DNA from: Anaerolineales bacterium
GTDB taxonomy: Bacteria > Chloroflexota > Anaerolineae > Anaerolineales > Villigracilaceae
DNA: 17,201 bases
Reading direction: 5' to 3'
Assembly: GCA_025056515.1 (NCBI GenBank)
Contig: JANWWB010000302.1
Location: 1-17,201 of the forward strand
Part shown: piece after piece, positions 15,376-17,201 of the stretch
How positions within the stretch are numbered: the first letter of the stretch is position 1
Layout: each line of letters begins with the position of its first letter
The notes under the pieces: model-generated
The model's input: only the letters and a program-made list of their open reading frames with translations
What the model was told of the DNA's origin: nothing
The model's database searches: none
Program-made: the position numbers and the translations under genes

Positions 15376-17201
15376 CTAGAGATTTAAGATTTGACGCATC
15401 ACCGCCTCAGGTACGGGTGCGTAATGGTCGAATTCCATTGAGAAAACCCCGCGCCCCTGGGTCACAGAGCGCAATTCTGTTGCATACCCGAACATTTCAC
15501 CCAAGGGTACAACGGCACGGATCGCCTGGGCACTGCCCGGTCGAGGCTCCATGCCTTGCACCGAGGCACGCCGGCTATTCAGGCTATTCAAAATCTCACC
15601 AACGAACTCCTCAGGTGCAACCACTTCCACTTTCATAATCGGCTCTAATAGAACCGGCTTACCCTTTTGGACCCCTTCGCGAAAAGCCATCGAAGCGGCA
15701 ATTTTGAAAGCCATCTCGTTCGAGTCAACCTCATGGAAAGAACCATCATATAAGGTCACCTTGACATCGGTCACAGGGTAGCCAGCCAAGACACCGCTTT
15801 CCGCTGCTTCGCGGATGCCTTTTTCCACAGCCGGGAAAAACTCCCGTGGAATGACACCGCCGGTGATCTTCTCTTCAAAGACGATGCCGCTGCCTCGTTC
15901 GCCCGGCTCCAACGATAAGACGACATGGGCATACATGCCCCGTCCACCTGTTTGCTTGACAAAACGAACGCTCACCTCAGGGACGGGTTCGGTAATCGAT
16001 TCGTGATAAGCAACACGTGGCTTGCCGACATTCGCCTGGACGCGGTATTCACGCATTAAGCGGTCTACAATCACGTCCAAGTGCAATTCGCCCATTCCAG
16101 AGATAATTGTCTGACCGGTATTTTCGTCCGAACGGACGCGAAAAGTTGGGTCTTCTTCGGAAAGCCTACGTAGCGCATCGCCCATGCGGTCCTGGTCGGC
16201 CTTGGTTTTCGGTTCAATCGCTACCGAAATCACCGGTTCAGGGAAAGTAATGCTCTCCAGAACAACCAGGCGAGTATCGCAAAGGGTATCGCCGGTAAAT
16301 GTATCCTTGAAGCCCAAAACAGCTCCGATATCACCCGCTCGAACCTCCGAAATGTCCTCGCGCCGGTCGGCATACATGCGCAGCAGACGTCCAACTCGCT
16401 CGCGTTTGTCCTTCGTGGAGTTGATGACCGTCTGGTTCTGAGAAAGCACCCCAGAATAGACGCGAAAATAAGCCAGACGTCCAACGTAAGGGTCACTCAC
16501 GATTTTGAACACCAAGGCGCTTAGGGGAGCATCATCGCTAGGCGGTAGTGTCACCCTCTCGCCGGTCTTCGGATCGGTGGCAACAATCGCCGGAATATCT
16601 ACGGGAGAGGGGAGATAGTCAATGAGAGCATCCAAAAGCGGCTGAACACCTTTGTTGCGGAGAGAACTTCCACACAGGACCGGTGTCGCCTTGTTGGCCA
16701 AGACGGCTTTTCGCAGGACAGTTTTCAAGGCTTCAACGCTGATTTCCTCGCCTTCCAGGTACCGAACCGTCAAATCATCGTCCAATTCGGCAATTTGTTC
16801 GACCATGATGGTGCGACGTTCTTCTGCCTCAGAGCGCAATTCAGCCGGGATTTCTGCCAAGCGGGGTTCGCGTCCCAGGTCATCTTCCCAATAAATGGCT
16901 TTCATGGCGAGCAGATCAATCACACCACTAAACTTGGATTCTTCGCCGATGGGCATCTGAATAGCAATCGGATTAGCGCCCAATCGTTGCCGAATCGTCT
17001 CAATTGTGCGGTCATAGGAAGCGCCGACGCGATCCATTTTGTTTGCAAAACAGATGCGCGGCACACCATAGCGATCGGCCTGGCGCCAAACGGTTTCGCT
17101 CTGGGGCTCCACACCCTGGACGGCATCGAAAATGACTACGCCCCCATCAAGCACTCGGAGGGAGCGTTGAACTTCGGCTGTGAAGTCAATGTGACCAGGT
17201 G
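15376..17201 (-). CDS. fusA: Translation elongation factor G, lacking its N-terminus at the window edge
   Basis: EF-G drives ribosomal translocation and, with ribosome recycling factor, subunit splitting, using GTP. About 607 codons are present; the frame is open to the window edge. The first visible residues [20 protein letters not shown] belong to the G3 motif, so the P-loop and switch I, roughly 85-90 residues of a near 700-aa protein, lie beyond 17201. G4 is NKMDR and G5 is CGSSL. Domains II to V follow, including [16 protein letters not shown], then PRVAYHESI and the domain IV/V segments [19 protein letters not shown] and [20 protein letters not shown]. It ends MRQILNL at a TAG. The gap to tuf is 27 nt. 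rpsL and rpsG are expected just outside. Confidence 0.98.
   Translation of the reverse strand, partial: PGHIDFTAEVQRSLRVLDGGVVIFDAVQGVEPQSETVWRQADRYGVPRICFANKMDRVGASYDRTIETIRQRLGANPIAIQMPIGEESKFSGVIDLLAMKAIYWEDDLGREPRLAEIPAELRSEAEERRTIMVEQIAELDDDLTVRYLEGEEISVEALKTVLRKAVLANKATPVLCGSSLRNKGVQPLLDALIDYLPSPVDIPAIVATDPKTGERVTLPPSDDAPLSALVFKIVSDPYVGRLAYFRVYSGVLSQNQTVINSTKDKRERVGRLLRMYADRREDISEVRAGDIGAVLGFKDTFTGDTLCDTRLVVLESITFPEPVISVAIEPKTKADQDRMGDALRRLSEEDPTFRVRSDENTGQTIISGMGELHLDVIVDRLMREYRVQANVGKPRVAYHESITEPVPEVSVRFVKQTGGRGMYAHVVLSLEPGERGSGIVFEEKITGGVIPREFFPAVEKGIREAAESGVLAGYPVTDVKVTLYDGSFHEVDSNEMAFKIAASMAFREGVQKGKPVLLEPIMKVEVVAPEEFVGEILNSLNSRRASVQGMEPRPGSAQAIRAVVPLGEMFGYATELRSVTQGRGVFSMEFDHYAPVPEAVMRQILNL

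Overview
The window is one long bacterial ribosomal-protein gene cluster. Every supported gene lies on the minus strand, so transcription runs from position 17201 towards position 1. In transcription order it reads fusA (5' end cut off by the window edge), tuf, rpsJ, rplC, rplD, rplW, rplB, rpsS, rplV, rpsC, rplP, rpmC, rpsQ, rplN, rplX, rplE, rpsN, rpsH, rplF, rplR, rpsE, rpmD, rplO, secY, adk, map, rpmJ, rpsM, rpsK, rpsD and rpoA (3' end cut off). This is the classical str, S10, spc and alpha operons joined end to end. No tRNA, rRNA, mobile element, CRISPR array, origin or plus-strand gene is supported.

The organism is a bacterium with clear Shine-Dalgarno sequences before most genes. The order secY-adk-map-rpmJ-rpsM-rpsK-rpsD-rpoA, the short zinc-binding S14, and cysteine-bearing S4, L36 and L24 fit Chloroflexota or a neighbouring Terrabacteria lineage better than Proteobacteria. 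I lean towards Chloroflexota, with low to moderate confidence, because no phylogeny was run.

By region: 15376-17201 encodes EF-G from its G3 motif onward. 14149-15348 encodes EF-Tu, in a codon dialect unlike its neighbours. 4779-14132 holds the S10 and spc ribosomal proteins, tightly packed with several stop/start overlaps. The exception is a 214-nt gap between rpsJ and rplC that contains complementary segments able to form a pseudoknot and other helices. 1951-4755 encodes the SecY translocon channel, adenylate kinase and methionine aminopeptidase. After a 158-nt gap with a good promoter, and without the infA gene often found there, the alpha-operon genes follow, ending in the start of RNA polymerase alpha.

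Together the genes build both ribosomal subunits, drive elongation (EF-Tu, EF-G), export proteins (SecY), trim the initiator methionine (Map), balance adenine nucleotides (Adk) and start RNA polymerase assembly (RpoA). The points most worth checking are the structured rpsJ-rplC spacer, the promoter and missing infA before rpmJ, the unusual codon use and G3 motif of tuf, the degenerate zinc site in Adk, and the hairpin just before rpoA.
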